Shown here piece after piece: positions 1 to 7,717 of a stretch of DNA of 49,687 nucleotides. The position numbers and the translations under genes were made by a program. Source of the stretch: an uncultured Acetatifactor sp. (GTDB lineage Bacteria > Bacillota > Clostridia > Lachnospirales > Lachnospiraceae). Under the pieces are notes generated by a model, which had not been told where the DNA came from, searched no databases, and saw nothing but the letters and a program-made list of their open reading frames with translations. Where the stretch lies: positions 1-49,687 of the forward strand of contig CAKRUB010000023.1 in assembly GCA_934402375.1 (NCBI GenBank), in the 5' to 3' direction. The stretch's first letter is position 1. The number at the start of each line of letters is the position of its first letter.

Positions 1-37
1 AAAAAGAGTAATGATAAGTAATAGGTAAGGAACAGGG

Positions 38-82
38 AAGAACGCCAGAACCGACATTTGCCGGGACTGGCGTTCTTTCTTA
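38..82 (+). terminator. Rho-independent terminator of a gene left of the window
   Basis: An 11-bp perfect stem (AAGAACGCCAG at 38-48 with CTGGCGTTCTT at 67-77) is followed by TTTCTT. It probably ends a transcript entering from the left edge. Confidence 0.75.
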
Positions 83-316
83 TAAGACAGGCATTTTTCT
101 ATGTTGACAAATAAATGAGCCTTTGCTATCCTTTACTCATAAGCAGATTTTCTATTTTCAAATTTCTGTGCCGGCGCAAGCCGATGTCTATGAGTCCAGA
201 GAAATCCCTGCTTAGTTACCCAATAAAAATCATAGAGCGGGGGAAGATATGGTGAGAACCGGAAGCTTAATTTTATGCCAGTATATTCTCCTGCGGAAAG
301 TGTGAGGAGAATGCGA
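83..316. other. Non-coding stretch, no gene seen
   Basis: Between the first terminator and the nuclease remnant I see no convincing coding frame. The open frames on the minus strand here are antisense shadows. A GAGGAGA ribosome binding site at 304-310 belongs to the next gene. Confidence 0.5.
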
Positions 317-966
317 ATGGCAAAAAGGTATGAGGAACTGACGATTGCGGATGATTTTATGTTTGGCAAGGTGATGGAGGATAAAGCGCTTTGCCGGGAG
401 GTCTTGGAGTGCCTGTTGGAGCAGCCGGTCGGAGAACTGGAAGATGTCCGGACGGAGCGGCAATTCCGGTACACAACGGATGGCAAGCCGATCCGGCTGG
501 ATGTGTATACGAGAGATCAGAATCATGTCTATGATGCGGAGATGCAGAACCTGAATCATCAGGCGGTGGAGAAGCTGGAGCTGCCAAGACGAAGCCGCTT
601 TTATCAGTCTACGATGGACATGGATCATCTGGGTAAGGGAAAGTCTTACCGGGAGCTGCCGGAAGGGAAGGTACATTGACGCGCAAGATTGAGGAAGCGG
701 TAGGCAGAGCCCGGAAGAACGAAGAATGGAGGTCGGAGTACATGAAAGAACTGTTGCATGATGATGACGTCAGAGAAGAGGGAAGAGCAGAGGGCAGGGA
801 AGAGGGCAGGGAAGAGGGTCTGAGCGAGGGACTGGGCAAGGGCCGGACAGAGGGTAAGCGAACTGCCGCCATAAATCTGAAAGCCATGAATATGCCGATA
901 GAGCAGATAGCACAGGTAATCGAAGAAAACGTGGAAGTTGTAGAACAGTGGCTGGCGGAGGCGTGA
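317..966 (+). pseudogene. Rpn-family PD-(D/E)XK nuclease/transposase remnant
   Basis: Two pieces of one gene are visible. The first (317-679, 120 codons, start chosen for the GAGGAGA site 6 nt upstream) begins MAKRYEELTIADDFMF, the usual N-terminus of the Rpn recombination-promoting nuclease family. It carries the LDVYT and DAEMQ strands of the PD-(D/E)XK core. It then runs into a stop at KGKSYRELPE. The second piece (from about 676, a different frame) is the family's charged C-terminal tail with EGREEG repeats and a helical end (IEQIAQVIEENVEVVEQW). The roughly 100 residues normally lying between them are absent, so this is an internally deleted, frameshifted copy. Such genes are abundant and often decayed in Lachnospiraceae. 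Confidence 0.75.
672..752 (+). repeat. Partial tandem duplication, copy 1
   Basis: About 81 bp starting TACATTGACGCGC and ending GAAAGAACT recur almost unchanged at 994-1075. This copy lies at the junction of the two Rpn pieces. Confidence 0.85.
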
Positions 967-993
967 GCGTTGTGTAAGCGGGGAGAGCCGAAA

Positions 994-1075
994 GTGCATT
1001 GACGCGCAAGATTGAGGAAACGGTAGGCAGAGCCTGGAAGAACGAAGAATGGAGGTCGGAGTACATGAAAGAACT
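994..1075 (+). repeat. Partial tandem duplication, copy 2
   Basis: A second copy of the 672-752 segment, with only a few substitutions, lies after the Rpn remnant. It leads into a short open stretch ending TAA at 1105. It codes for nothing recognisable on its own and is best read as duplicated Rpn tail. Confidence 0.85.
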
Positions 1076-1134
1076 TATAGACGAGTTTGCTGCTGCCTTA
1101 GCATAAATTGCATGATGTAAACAGGATTACATGA

Positions 1135-1164
1135 GTGGGAAGCTTAGTCTTCCCACATTTTTTT
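1135..1164 (+). terminator. Rho-independent terminator
   Basis: The stem GTGGGAAG (1135-1142) pairs with CTTCCCAC (1149-1156) and is followed by A and seven T residues. It isolates the TetR unit from the Rpn debris. Confidence 0.85.
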
Positions 1165-1214
1165 CCTCAAAATGCGAAGAGCCCGGAAAGAAAGTGCCAG
1201 ATCAATAAATTTTC

Positions 1215-1244
1215 TTGACATTGACGACCGATTGGTCGTATAAT
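1215..1244 (+). promoter_or_regulatory. Sigma-A promoter with TetR-type operator in the spacer
   Basis: TTGACA (1215-1220) and TATAAT (1239-1244) are 18 bp apart. The spacer holds the inverted repeat ACGACC-GATT-GGTCGT (1224-1239), the shape of operator bound by many TetR regulators. The regulator encoded just downstream most likely represses itself here. Confidence 0.85.
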
Positions 1245-1270
1245 TGCGACTGAAAGGTGGCTTTGGCGAA

Positions 1271-1870
1271 ATGAAAGAAGAAATCCTGAAGGCAACTTTA
1301 GAGCTTGCCTGTGAAAACGGTCTGGGGAGAATCTCTATGTCGCAGATTGCACAGAGGGCGGGAATTAAGAAATCTTCTCTGTACAGCCATTACAGTTCAA
1401 AGAAAGAAATCATTGAGAAAATGTATTCCTATTTCAGGAACCGGGCGCGGGAAAGCAGGGGAGAGCGCGAGACGGATTATGGGGAACTTGTAAAAGGGCG
1501 GTCTTTGAAGGAATGTCTGACGACAGCGGTCAACTCGTATAAGGCAATGAACAGTGCTCCGGAGATGGTGATGTTCTACAAGGTGATCATGTCCGAGAGA
1601 GCGATCAACCCCGATGCGGCGGAGATTATGGTTGCGGAGACGCGGACGATGATACGCGCCACGAAGCAGCTCTTCTATGCAATGGAGGCGCAGAAGGTGA
1701 CACATTTCGATGACGCGGATGCAGCCGCATTTTCTTTTGCAATGGCGGTTCATGCCATCATAGATTACGAAGGTGATGCCGGACTTGTGGGCAGTGGGGA
1801 AACTGACGGCATGATGGAACGTTATATTGATGAATTTTGTAATCGATATGATCGGAAGGATATAGATTGA
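1271..1870 (+). CDS. TetR/AcrR family transcriptional regulator
   Basis: A 199-residue DNA-binding repressor. Residues 1-50 form the TetR N-terminal helix-turn-helix: EEILKATLELACENG, then ISMSQIAQRAGIKKSSLYSH. The rest is the variable all-helical ligand and dimerisation domain, with no assignable ligand. The ATG at 1271 is preferred; an in-frame TTG at 1244 overlaps the -10 box and cannot be the start. The operator inside its promoter suggests autorepression. The DUF998 membrane protein follows 39 bp later and is the likely co-transcribed or regulated partner. Confidence 0.85.
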   Translation: MKEEILKATLELACENGLGRISMSQIAQRAGIKKSSLYSHYSSKKEIIEKMYSYFRNRARESRGERETDYGELVKGRSLKECLTTAVNSYKAMNSAPEMVMFYKVIMSERAINPDAAEIMVAETRTMIRATKQLFYAMEAQKVTHFDDADAAAFSFAMAVHAIIDYEGDAGLVGSGETDGMMERYIDEFCNRYDRKDID

Positions 1871-1900
1871 AAATATGCGAAAAGAACATGCGTAGAAATG
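1864..1900 (+). repeat. Possible degenerate, internally deleted copy of the 89-nt leader repeat
   Basis: AGATTGAAAA followed by TATGCGAAAAG and ATGCGTAGAAATG resembles the two ends of the repeat at 10501-10589 joined without its middle. It sits in the matching place, between the end of one gene and the ribosome binding site of the next. The match is short and could be chance. Confidence 0.3.
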
Positions 1901-1909
1901 GAGATGGAG

Positions 1910-2446
1910 ATGAAACTATCAAAACTGGGGATATTTGGAATTATCAGTCTGCTGTCCTATACGGCGATGGTGGTGTTCTCGCCGCTCGCCTACCCGGGGT
2001 ATGACTGGATGACGATGGCTGTGAGCGATCTGACGGCTGAGGGCGCGCCATCGGCAGCACTGGCGGGACAGCTGAACGCCTTGTTCGGACCGTGTGCCGT
2101 TGTTTCCATTATGGCGGTCTGCGTTGCCGCGGCAGGGGTGACTTCGCGTCTGCTGCGCATCGGCATCTATTGCTTTGCGGTGATGGAATGGCTCTGCAAT
2201 GTGGGCTATACCTGTTTCCCATGGGTCAACGGTGCCGATTTTTCTAATGTTCAGAACATGATGCACCTTGCGGTGACGGTACTTGTCGTCGTGTTCTCTC
2301 TGGCAGCGCTCATCATGATATGCATCGGGGCGAGGAAGGAGCTAAAGTCGTTGAGCATATGGGCATTGGTTTGTCTGATTGCCATGATGGCGGGTCCGAT
2401 CGGTACCGGACTGTTGCCGCTATTTACACAATCCATTAATATATGA
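1910..2446 (+). CDS. DUF998 family integral membrane protein
   Basis: A 178-residue hydrophobic protein with about five to six membrane segments. The DUF998 pattern is visible: an N-terminal segment, then PLAYPGYDWMTMAVSDL after the first membrane span, and the paired later spans. The molecular function of the family is unknown. ATGs at 1898, 1904 and 1910 are all in frame; 1910 gives the best spacing to GGAG at 1900-1903. It lies directly behind the TetR gene, suggesting a small regulator/membrane-protein unit. Confidence 0.75.
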   Translation: MKLSKLGIFGIISLLSYTAMVVFSPLAYPGYDWMTMAVSDLTAEGAPSAALAGQLNALFGPCAVVSIMAVCVAAAGVTSRLLRIGIYCFAVMEWLCNVGYTCFPWVNGADFSNVQNMMHLAVTVLVVVFSLAALIMICIGARKELKSLSIWALVCLIAMMAGPIGTGLLPLFTQSINI

Positions 2447-2457
2447 GATAATAAGTT

Positions 2458-2488
2458 AGCCATCCGTCGATTGAGGCGGGTGGCTCAT
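2458..2488 (+). terminator. Hairpin, weak terminator
   Basis: AGCCATCCGTC (2458-2468) pairs with GGCGGGTGGCT (2475-2485), 11 bp including two G-U pairs. The T-tract is poor, so termination is likely incomplete. Confidence 0.5.
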
Positions 2489-2510
2489 TGTGTTTGAAAA
2501 GGGGCTAAAG

Positions 2511-3281
2511 ATGAAAAAGCGTATTTTGAAAATTATAATTATTGCCGGATTGCTTGTCTGTATGGCGTTGTTCGGTTTTGCCGTGTACGGACGGCATCAG
2601 ATGGCGAAAATTCCCGGTCTGAGCTTTCAGGAAGCCTTGGAGTACACAACGGGCGGCAATCCCGATGCGGTAATCACGGTGGGAATCATTAAGGACGGGC
2701 AGATTTCCTACAGGGTTTACGGGGAGAACGGGCAGGAACTGCCGACCGAGCTTCATACCTATGAGATCGGTTCGCTGACGAAGACATTTACGGCAGCTCT
2801 GATTTATAAGGCGGAGCAGGAAGGAAAACTGGAGCTTACGGCTGCGATTGATCATTACCTGAAGCTGCCGGAGGGAAATGCTTATCCGACCGTGGAGGCG
2901 CTGCTGACACATACATCGGGATACAAGGGTTATTATCTGGAAAAACCGATGATCTCTAATTTTTTAAATGGCAAAAATGATTTCTTTGGAATTACGGGAG
3001 ACATGGTGCTTGCCAGATTGGGGAAGCTCAGTGTACCGAAGGAAAATTATCAATTTACCTATTCCAATTTTGGCTTTGCGACACTGGGACAGATTCTGGA
3101 AAGTGTGTATGACTGTGATTTCCGGACGCTGATGAATGAGTTCGTACAGCAGGAATTGGGACTTTTGGAGACGAAGGTATCCGAGCAGGACGGTGATCTC
3201 GGGAATTACTGGGACTGGAAGACGGATGAGATTTTCCCGTTGAAGATCAGTCCTAAGAGCGATATAATGAGAGGAAAATAA
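2511..3281 (+). pseudogene. Truncated serine beta-lactamase-like (class C/PBP4*-type) hydrolase
   Basis: The 256 codons start with a hydrophobic signal or anchor segment (residues 3-26). They then carry the active-site tetrad SLTK in the context YEIGSLTKTFTAAL and the second motif YSN in FTYSNFGFATLGQI. Members of this family are usually 350 or more residues and end with a third motif (HxG or KTG). Here the reading frame stops soon after GNYWDWKTDE and the third motif is missing. The gene is most likely a 3'-deleted pseudogene, although a short secreted product cannot be excluded. The start at 2511 follows AGGGGC; an upstream GTG at 2490 is less likely. Confidence 0.65.
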
Positions 3282-3326
3282 GCGGTTGTATGATGGGCTT
3301 AAATAATACTTAAGGAGAAGAGAAGG

Positions 3327-3686
3327 ATGAAATTTCTGGGAAATGTATTGTGGTTTATTTTTGGAGGTGTGATTTCGGGGCTGACATGGTGGATTGTCGG
3401 CTGCCTTTGGTGTATTACGATCATCGGTATCCCGATCGGACGTCAGTGCTTTAAGATTGCCGGGCTGTCTTTTTTCCCGTTCGGCAAGGAGGTTATTTAC
3501 GGTGGCGGTGCGGCAAGCCTGATTGCCAATATTTTCTGGCTTCTCCTGACAGGAATACCGATGGCGATTGCAAATGCAGTCTGGGGCTGTGTCCTCTGCG
3601 TGACGATCATCGGTATCCCCTTCGGAAAGCAGTTCTTCAAGCTGGCAAAGCTGTCGCTGATGCCGTTCGGAGCGACCATACGCTAG
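3327..3686 (+). CDS. yccF: YccF domain membrane protein
   Basis: A 119-residue inner-membrane protein made of two related halves, each with the YccF signature (ITIIGIPIGRQCFK near residue 30 and VTIIGIPFGKQFFK near residue 92). Hydrophobic spans flank the signatures. The family is widespread but has no firm biochemical role. A good AAGGAGAAG site lies just upstream. It runs toward the convergent hemerythrin gene with only 11 bp between them. Confidence 0.85.
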   Translation: MKFLGNVLWFIFGGVISGLTWWIVGCLWCITIIGIPIGRQCFKIAGLSFFPFGKEVIYGGGAASLIANIFWLLLTGIPMAIANAVWGCVLCVTIIGIPFGKQFFKLAKLSLMPFGATIR

Positions 3687-3697
3687 AAGTAAAGGGC

Positions 3698-4534
3698 TTA
3701 ATCGACCGTGATGTGGTTCTGACGTATGTATTCGCCAATCTTCTTGTCGGAGACGAGGATATGGTTGGAAAGCCAGCCAAGCAGAAACTGTATTAATTCA
3801 TTCAGATAGTCCTGCTGGTTGTTGTCCATATCGTCGAGGTCGGACAGGTCGATTTCCACAAGGCGCTCTACGAAAGCCGCATGTGCGCGCTTCTGCGCGG
3901 CGAGACCGGGATACTGGATGCGCTCCATCAGCATTTCCTCATCATGGAAATGAAATTCAGTGTAGCTTCTCAGTTCGGCGAGCAGGCGCATGATCTCATC
4001 ATATTTGTCATGCAGAAGTTCGTTGTTGATCAGCGTGTTGACCTCCCGGATGATTTCAAAGAGGCGCTGGTGCTCGTCATCGACAAGCTGGATACCCGTT
4101 CTGTACTGATCCGTGAAGGCGAAACGGTCGGGGACATCCTCGGAGGGCATTTTCCCGATCATCATATCGCTGCTGAGAATATGGCGGTAAAGCCAGCGCA
4201 CAAGGTAGTTGAGAAGCTCCTGCAGAGAGGTTCGCGCGGCCTCCGGGGAGGAGCAGTCAGGCGTAAAGCTGTTCACTTTTTCGGTAAACTGCAGATGCTC
4301 CTGTCTCTGGAGAAGAAGCTCGGGATCGTGAATACTCTCCATATAAGCCTCCTCATGGGCAAAGTGCGTGGCGGCATAGTCCTTCAGATTATGTAAGAGA
4401 TTTTTTGCTATGGAGGACACGTCCGGCGTCTCCGCTGCCAGAGAGATGGCTTCGTTGAGCATCTGGAACAGTCGGCGGTGTTCCTCGTCGAGCTGATCGA
4501 TATGTATCAGGCAATCTTCGGTAAATTCATACAT
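3698..4534 (-). CDS. Two-domain bacteriohemerythrin
   Basis: A 278-residue cytosolic protein built of two tandem hemerythrin four-helix bundles (about 1-128 and 138-270). Such proteins bind O2 or NO at a non-haem di-iron site. Visible ligands in domain 1 are H19, H57, E61, H80, H118 and D123. Those in domain 2 are H155, H195, E199, H218, H258 and D263. The family's fifth histidine, four residues before H80 and H218, is glutamine in both domains (Q76, Q214). The AAGGAG site lies 8 nt before the ATG. A role in oxygen or NO sensing or scavenging in an anaerobe is inferred. Confidence 0.85.
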   Translation of the reverse strand: MYEFTEDCLIHIDQLDEEHRRLFQMLNEAISLAAETPDVSSIAKNLLHNLKDYAATHFAHEEAYMESIHDPELLLQRQEHLQFTEKVNSFTPDCSSPEAARTSLQELLNYLVRWLYRHILSSDMMIGKMPSEDVPDRFAFTDQYRTGIQLVDDEHQRLFEIIREVNTLINNELLHDKYDEIMRLLAELRSYTEFHFHDEEMLMERIQYPGLAAQKRAHAAFVERLVEIDLSDLDDMDNNQQDYLNELIQFLLGWLSNHILVSDKKIGEYIRQNHITVD

Positions 4535-4617
4535 GATAAGATTCTCCTTTTCTTAAGATTCTTTTGCCCATAGAATAGCACAAATGATGAGAAAAGGGAA
4601 GACAGGAGGCAGATAGA

Positions 4618-5265
4618 ATGACGACAAGGGAAGAGGCGCTTGCCTACGGGTTATCCTTTCCCGACACCTATCAGGAGGCGCCGTTTCATGATCCGAACTG
4701 GCAGCTTGTCCGAGTGAAGGGAAGTAAAAAGGCTTTTCTTTGGACTTATGAGCGCGATGGCTATATGAATCTGAATGTGAAGGTCAGTCCCGAGTGGCGT
4801 GATTTCTGGCGGAGCGCTTTCCAGGCAGTCATCCCGGGCTGGCATCAGAACAGAGAGCATTGGAATACAATCATTCTGGACGGCTCGATACCGGACAAGG
4901 ATATCAGGCTCATGATAGACGAAAGCTATGCGCTGGTTACGGACAGCCCGACGAAACGGATTTATGAGGCGGTAAAGAAAATTCCGAAGGGAAGGGTCGC
5001 AACCTACGGGCAGATTGCGGAGCTGGCAGGAGACAGGAAGATGGCGCGGGCTGTCGGAAATGCGCTGCATAAGAACTCTGATCCGGAGCATGTCCCCTGT
5101 TTCCGGGTTGTAAATGCAAAGGGCGAGCTGGCTGGGGAATTTGCATTTGGCGGCAGCGGAGCGCAGGCGAAGCTGCTGGAAGCGGATGGGGTCGAGGTCA
5201 CAGACGGAAGAGTTGACCTTGAAAAGTATGGAATCACTGTTTCCGACAGTGAAATATTTACTTGA
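4618..5265 (+). CDS. MmcQ/YjbR domain fused to a methylguanine-methyltransferase-like domain
   Basis: A 215-residue protein. Residues 1-105 match the MmcQ/YjbR fold (SFPDTYQEAPFHDPNW, KAFLWTYERDGYMNLNVK, the basic PGWHQNREHWNT). Residues 112-205 match the DNA-binding domain of O6-alkylguanine-DNA alkyltransferase (IPKGRVATYGQIAELAG and the conserved RAVGNAL). The acceptor Cys161 is present but its motif reads PCFRVV, not PCHRVV, so the histidine that activates the cysteine is replaced by phenylalanine. It could be a divergent repair enzyme or a DNA-damage-binding alkyltransferase-like protein. A strong AGGAGG site supports the start. Confidence 0.8.
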   Translation: MTTREEALAYGLSFPDTYQEAPFHDPNWQLVRVKGSKKAFLWTYERDGYMNLNVKVSPEWRDFWRSAFQAVIPGWHQNREHWNTIILDGSIPDKDIRLMIDESYALVTDSPTKRIYEAVKKIPKGRVATYGQIAELAGDRKMARAVGNALHKNSDPEHVPCFRVVNAKGELAGEFAFGGSGAQAKLLEADGVEVTDGRVDLEKYGITVSDSEIFT

Positions 5266-5314
5266 ATTTTGTCGAAAACCTGTTATAATCAAAAAAAATA
5301 TTTGGAACAGACGA

Positions 5315-5346
5315 AGCCGTCATGCAGAAACTGCATGGCGGCTTTT
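5315..5346 (+). terminator. Terminator between convergent genes
   Basis: AGCCGTCATGCA (5315-5326) pairs with TGCATGGCGGCT (5332-5343), a 12-bp stem with one wobble pair, followed by TTTT. An A-rich run on the left side could make it work for the LysR gene on the other strand too. Confidence 0.75.
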
Positions 5347-5355
5347 GGCGTTGGC

Positions 5356-6321
5356 TCAGACGTAGATGTCCGGCTGCTGGCTGATTTCAATGAATTTTCG
5401 CATGGCATGCGTCAGATGACAGCCCTTGCGGTAGGCGACGAAGACCTCACGATGTGTCAGATCGGGATTCACGGTTTTCAGCTTGAAGTAGGTCAGCGGA
5501 GCGTTGGAGTAGCTGTATTTTACCAGCGTGTCCGTGACAAAGGTACAGCCAAGTCCTTTGGCTGCCATATGGAAGGCTGTCATCAGCTGATTCAGGTAGA
5601 TGTTGCACCGGGGAGTGATTCCCGCCTCATCAAAGATGGATAATGCGCGGTCGTGCATATCGTGTCCTTCCTCAAGCAGCATAAAGGGATAATCTGAAAA
5701 CTGATCGGGTGAGACGCAGGGACAGTCCTCTTCCAGATGTTTTTGCTTCATGACATCCTCTGTAGTCAGACCGGCTTCGGCGAGTGCCGGTGTCAGGGGA
5801 AAGGAGGTATTGCAGGGAATGGCAAGCAGGATATTTTCCTCAAAGAGACTTTGCGTCTCAAAGTATTCATGGTCATACTTTCCGGCATCAATGATCAGAT
5901 CTACGTTGGCTTTCAGAGCTTTGTCATAGAGCAGCACGGAATCTGCCTCATAGAAGTTGACAGAGATCTTTGGGTATAGCGCGGAAAAGGATTTGATGAT
6001 AAAGGGGAAAACACAGGTGGAAAAGAGGGTCGCGCCGGAAATAACCAGTGAGCCGGTATCCATATGGGCAAGATCCTCAATAGAGGCTCTCAGATCTGCC
6101 TCGGCAGACAAAATCTTTACAGCGGCATCTATGTAATATTTGCCCTCCTGTGTGAGCGCCAGTTTACTGGAGCTCCGGTCAAAGATTTTATAGCCCAGCT
6201 GGCTTTCGATTTTCTTTACGGAAGCGCTGAGAGAGGGTTGCGAGATAAAGAGATTTCTGGCAGCCTTTGTGAAGCTTCTTTCCTTGTAGATTTCGTAAAT
6301 ATATTGATATTCCTGAATCAT
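5356..6321 (-). CDS. LysR family transcriptional regulator
   Basis: A 321-residue regulator. The winged helix-turn-helix occupies residues 1-60 (YIYEIYKERSFTKAARNL, then SQPSLSASVKKIESQLG). The effector-binding periplasmic-protein-like domain occupies about 90-300. The ATG at 6321 is chosen because GGAGG lies just upstream; the longer frame would begin before that site. It is divergent from the aminotransferase at 6497, and the 175-bp gap holds repeated 7-bp motifs. It therefore most likely controls the amino-acid/peptide block to its right in response to a pathway metabolite (inference). Confidence 0.9.
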   Translation of the reverse strand: MIQEYQYIYEIYKERSFTKAARNLFISQPSLSASVKKIESQLGYKIFDRSSSKLALTQEGKYYIDAAVKILSAEADLRASIEDLAHMDTGSLVISGATLFSTCVFPFIIKSFSALYPKISVNFYEADSVLLYDKALKANVDLIIDAGKYDHEYFETQSLFEENILLAIPCNTSFPLTPALAEAGLTTEDVMKQKHLEEDCPCVSPDQFSDYPFMLLEEGHDMHDRALSIFDEAGITPRCNIYLNQLMTAFHMAAKGLGCTFVTDTLVKYSYSNAPLTYFKLKTVNPDLTHREVFVAYRKGCHLTHAMRKFIEISQQPDIYV

Positions 6322-6406
6322 TTTTACCCATCCTCCGTGATTTTGAAATGCGGCTTTTTTGCCCGACAAAAATATAATAACACACATTCATAAATAAAAC
6401 AATATA

Positions 6407-6458
6407 ATAATCATACAAAAATAAGTATTTGATTATTGAAGCCATCAAACTATAATCA
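6407..6458. promoter_or_regulatory. Divergent promoter region with a triple LysR-site candidate
   Basis: The 7-mer ATAATCA or its complement TGATTAT occurs three times, at 6407-6413, 6430-6436 and 6452-6458, start-to-start 23 and 22 bp, about two helical turns. The last two make a perfect inverted repeat. They overlap a plus-strand promoter, TTGATT (6429-6434) and TATAAT (6451-6456), with a 16-bp spacer. Confidence 0.55.
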
Positions 6459-6496
6459 AAATCAGGGATATTTAATCTTTTAAGGAGGTAAAAGCC

Positions 6497-7717
6497 ATGG
6501 AACTGATAGAGAAAAAGTTTGAAAAACTGGGAATCGATAATGCGCCGGGACAGGAAAAGATGCAGAAGAAAAGTCCCCTGGAGCTTCGCGGTGAGAAGTT
6601 GCCGGGAACAGCTGTAGATTTTTCGCACGGCGATGTCAATGCGCATATTCCGACACCGGGAGCGAAGGAAGCATTTTTAAAGGGATATGAGATCGGCGGA
6701 CATCAGGCCTATACCGAGTATCGCGGTTCGGCGCATTGCAGAGAGCTTGTCGCCGAGAGGCTGAGCAGCTTTACAGGAGCGGGAATTGATAAGGACAAAA
6801 ATATTATCCTCACTCCCGGAACACAGGGAGCATTGTTTCTGGCAGTCGGATCGCTTGTGGCGAGGGGGGACAAGGTGGCTATTGTGGAGCCGGACTATTT
6901 TGCGAACCGGAAGCTGGTGGAATTCTTCGAGGGGGAGCTTTATCCGATACAGATGCATTACTATGCTGATGAAAAAAGCTCCGGCATCGATCTGGAGCAG
7001 TTGGAGAAGGCATTTCAGGATGGAGTAAAGCTCTTCCTGTTTTCAAATCCGAATAACCCGACCGGTGCAATTTATTCCTTTGAGGAGATCACGGAGATTG
7101 CGGCACTGGCAAAGAAATATAACGCAACGCTGCTGGTCGATCAGTTGTATTCACGACAGATCTTCGATGGCAATGAATATACCCACCTATGTGCCCAGAA
7201 GGAAATACCGGAAAATTTGGTGACAATCATAGGACCGTCGAAGACGGAATCTCTGTCAGGCTTCCGGCTGGGAGTTGCCTTCGGCAGTGAATTTATCATA
7301 AAGAGAATGGAAAAGCTGCAGGCGATTGTTTCTCTCCGGTGCGCAGGCTATTGTCAGGCGGTGTTCGAGACATGGTTCAGGGAGCCGGAGGGCTTTATGG
7401 AAGCCCGCATCAGAGAGCATGCGCGGATCAGGGATGATATTTTACAGGTCATTGCAGAGGCGGACGGAGTAAGGGCGCGTAAGACAAACGGAGGAAGCTA
7501 TCTGTTTGTGGAATTGCCTGAACTGGAGATACCGATAACGGATTTTGTGAAGGTGGCAAGAGAACTGACCGGAGTGGTAGTCACGCCGGGGACAGAATTC
7601 GGGCCGCAGTTTACGCATCACTTCCGGATTAATTTTTCACAGGATCACGATGCCGCGGTGGATGCGATGAGAAGGCTGTTAAAGGTTGCCGAACGTTACA
7701 GAAAGGTTGATAAATGA
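6497..7717 (+). CDS. PLP-dependent class I/II aminotransferase
   Basis: A 406-residue fold-type I aminotransferase. It shows the NPNNPTG motif, the cofactor-binding aspartate in LLVDQLYSRQ and the Schiff-base lysine K249 in GPSKTESLSGFRLG. The substrate is not readable from the sequence. It is first in the operon divergent from LysR, with AAGGAGG at 6482-6488, and overlaps the next gene by 4 bp (ATGA). That overlap suggests translational coupling to the aspartate-dehydrogenase-like enzyme, so a coupled amino-group transfer is plausible. Confidence 0.9.
   Translation: MELIEKKFEKLGIDNAPGQEKMQKKSPLELRGEKLPGTAVDFSHGDVNAHIPTPGAKEAFLKGYEIGGHQAYTEYRGSAHCRELVAERLSSFTGAGIDKDKNIILTPGTQGALFLAVGSLVARGDKVAIVEPDYFANRKLVEFFEGELYPIQMHYYADEKSSGIDLEQLEKAFQDGVKLFLFSNPNNPTGAIYSFEEITEIAALAKKYNATLLVDQLYSRQIFDGNEYTHLCAQKEIPENLVTIIGPSKTESLSGFRLGVAFGSEFIIKRMEKLQAIVSLRCAGYCQAVFETWFREPEGFMEARIREHARIRDDILQVIAEADGVRARKTNGGSYLFVELPELEIPITDFVKVARELTGVVVTPGTEFGPQFTHHFRINFSQDHDAAVDAMRRLLKVAERYRKVDK

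Noticed and set aside
780..860. GA-rich repeated hexamers as a possible CRISPR or tandem-repeat array
   Set aside because: They encode the EGREEG tail usual in Rpn proteins; there are no regular repeat-spacer units.
2490..2510. GTG start for the beta-lactamase-like gene
   Set aside because: AGGGGC lies after it and 7 nt before the ATG at 2511, which also gives a normal signal sequence.
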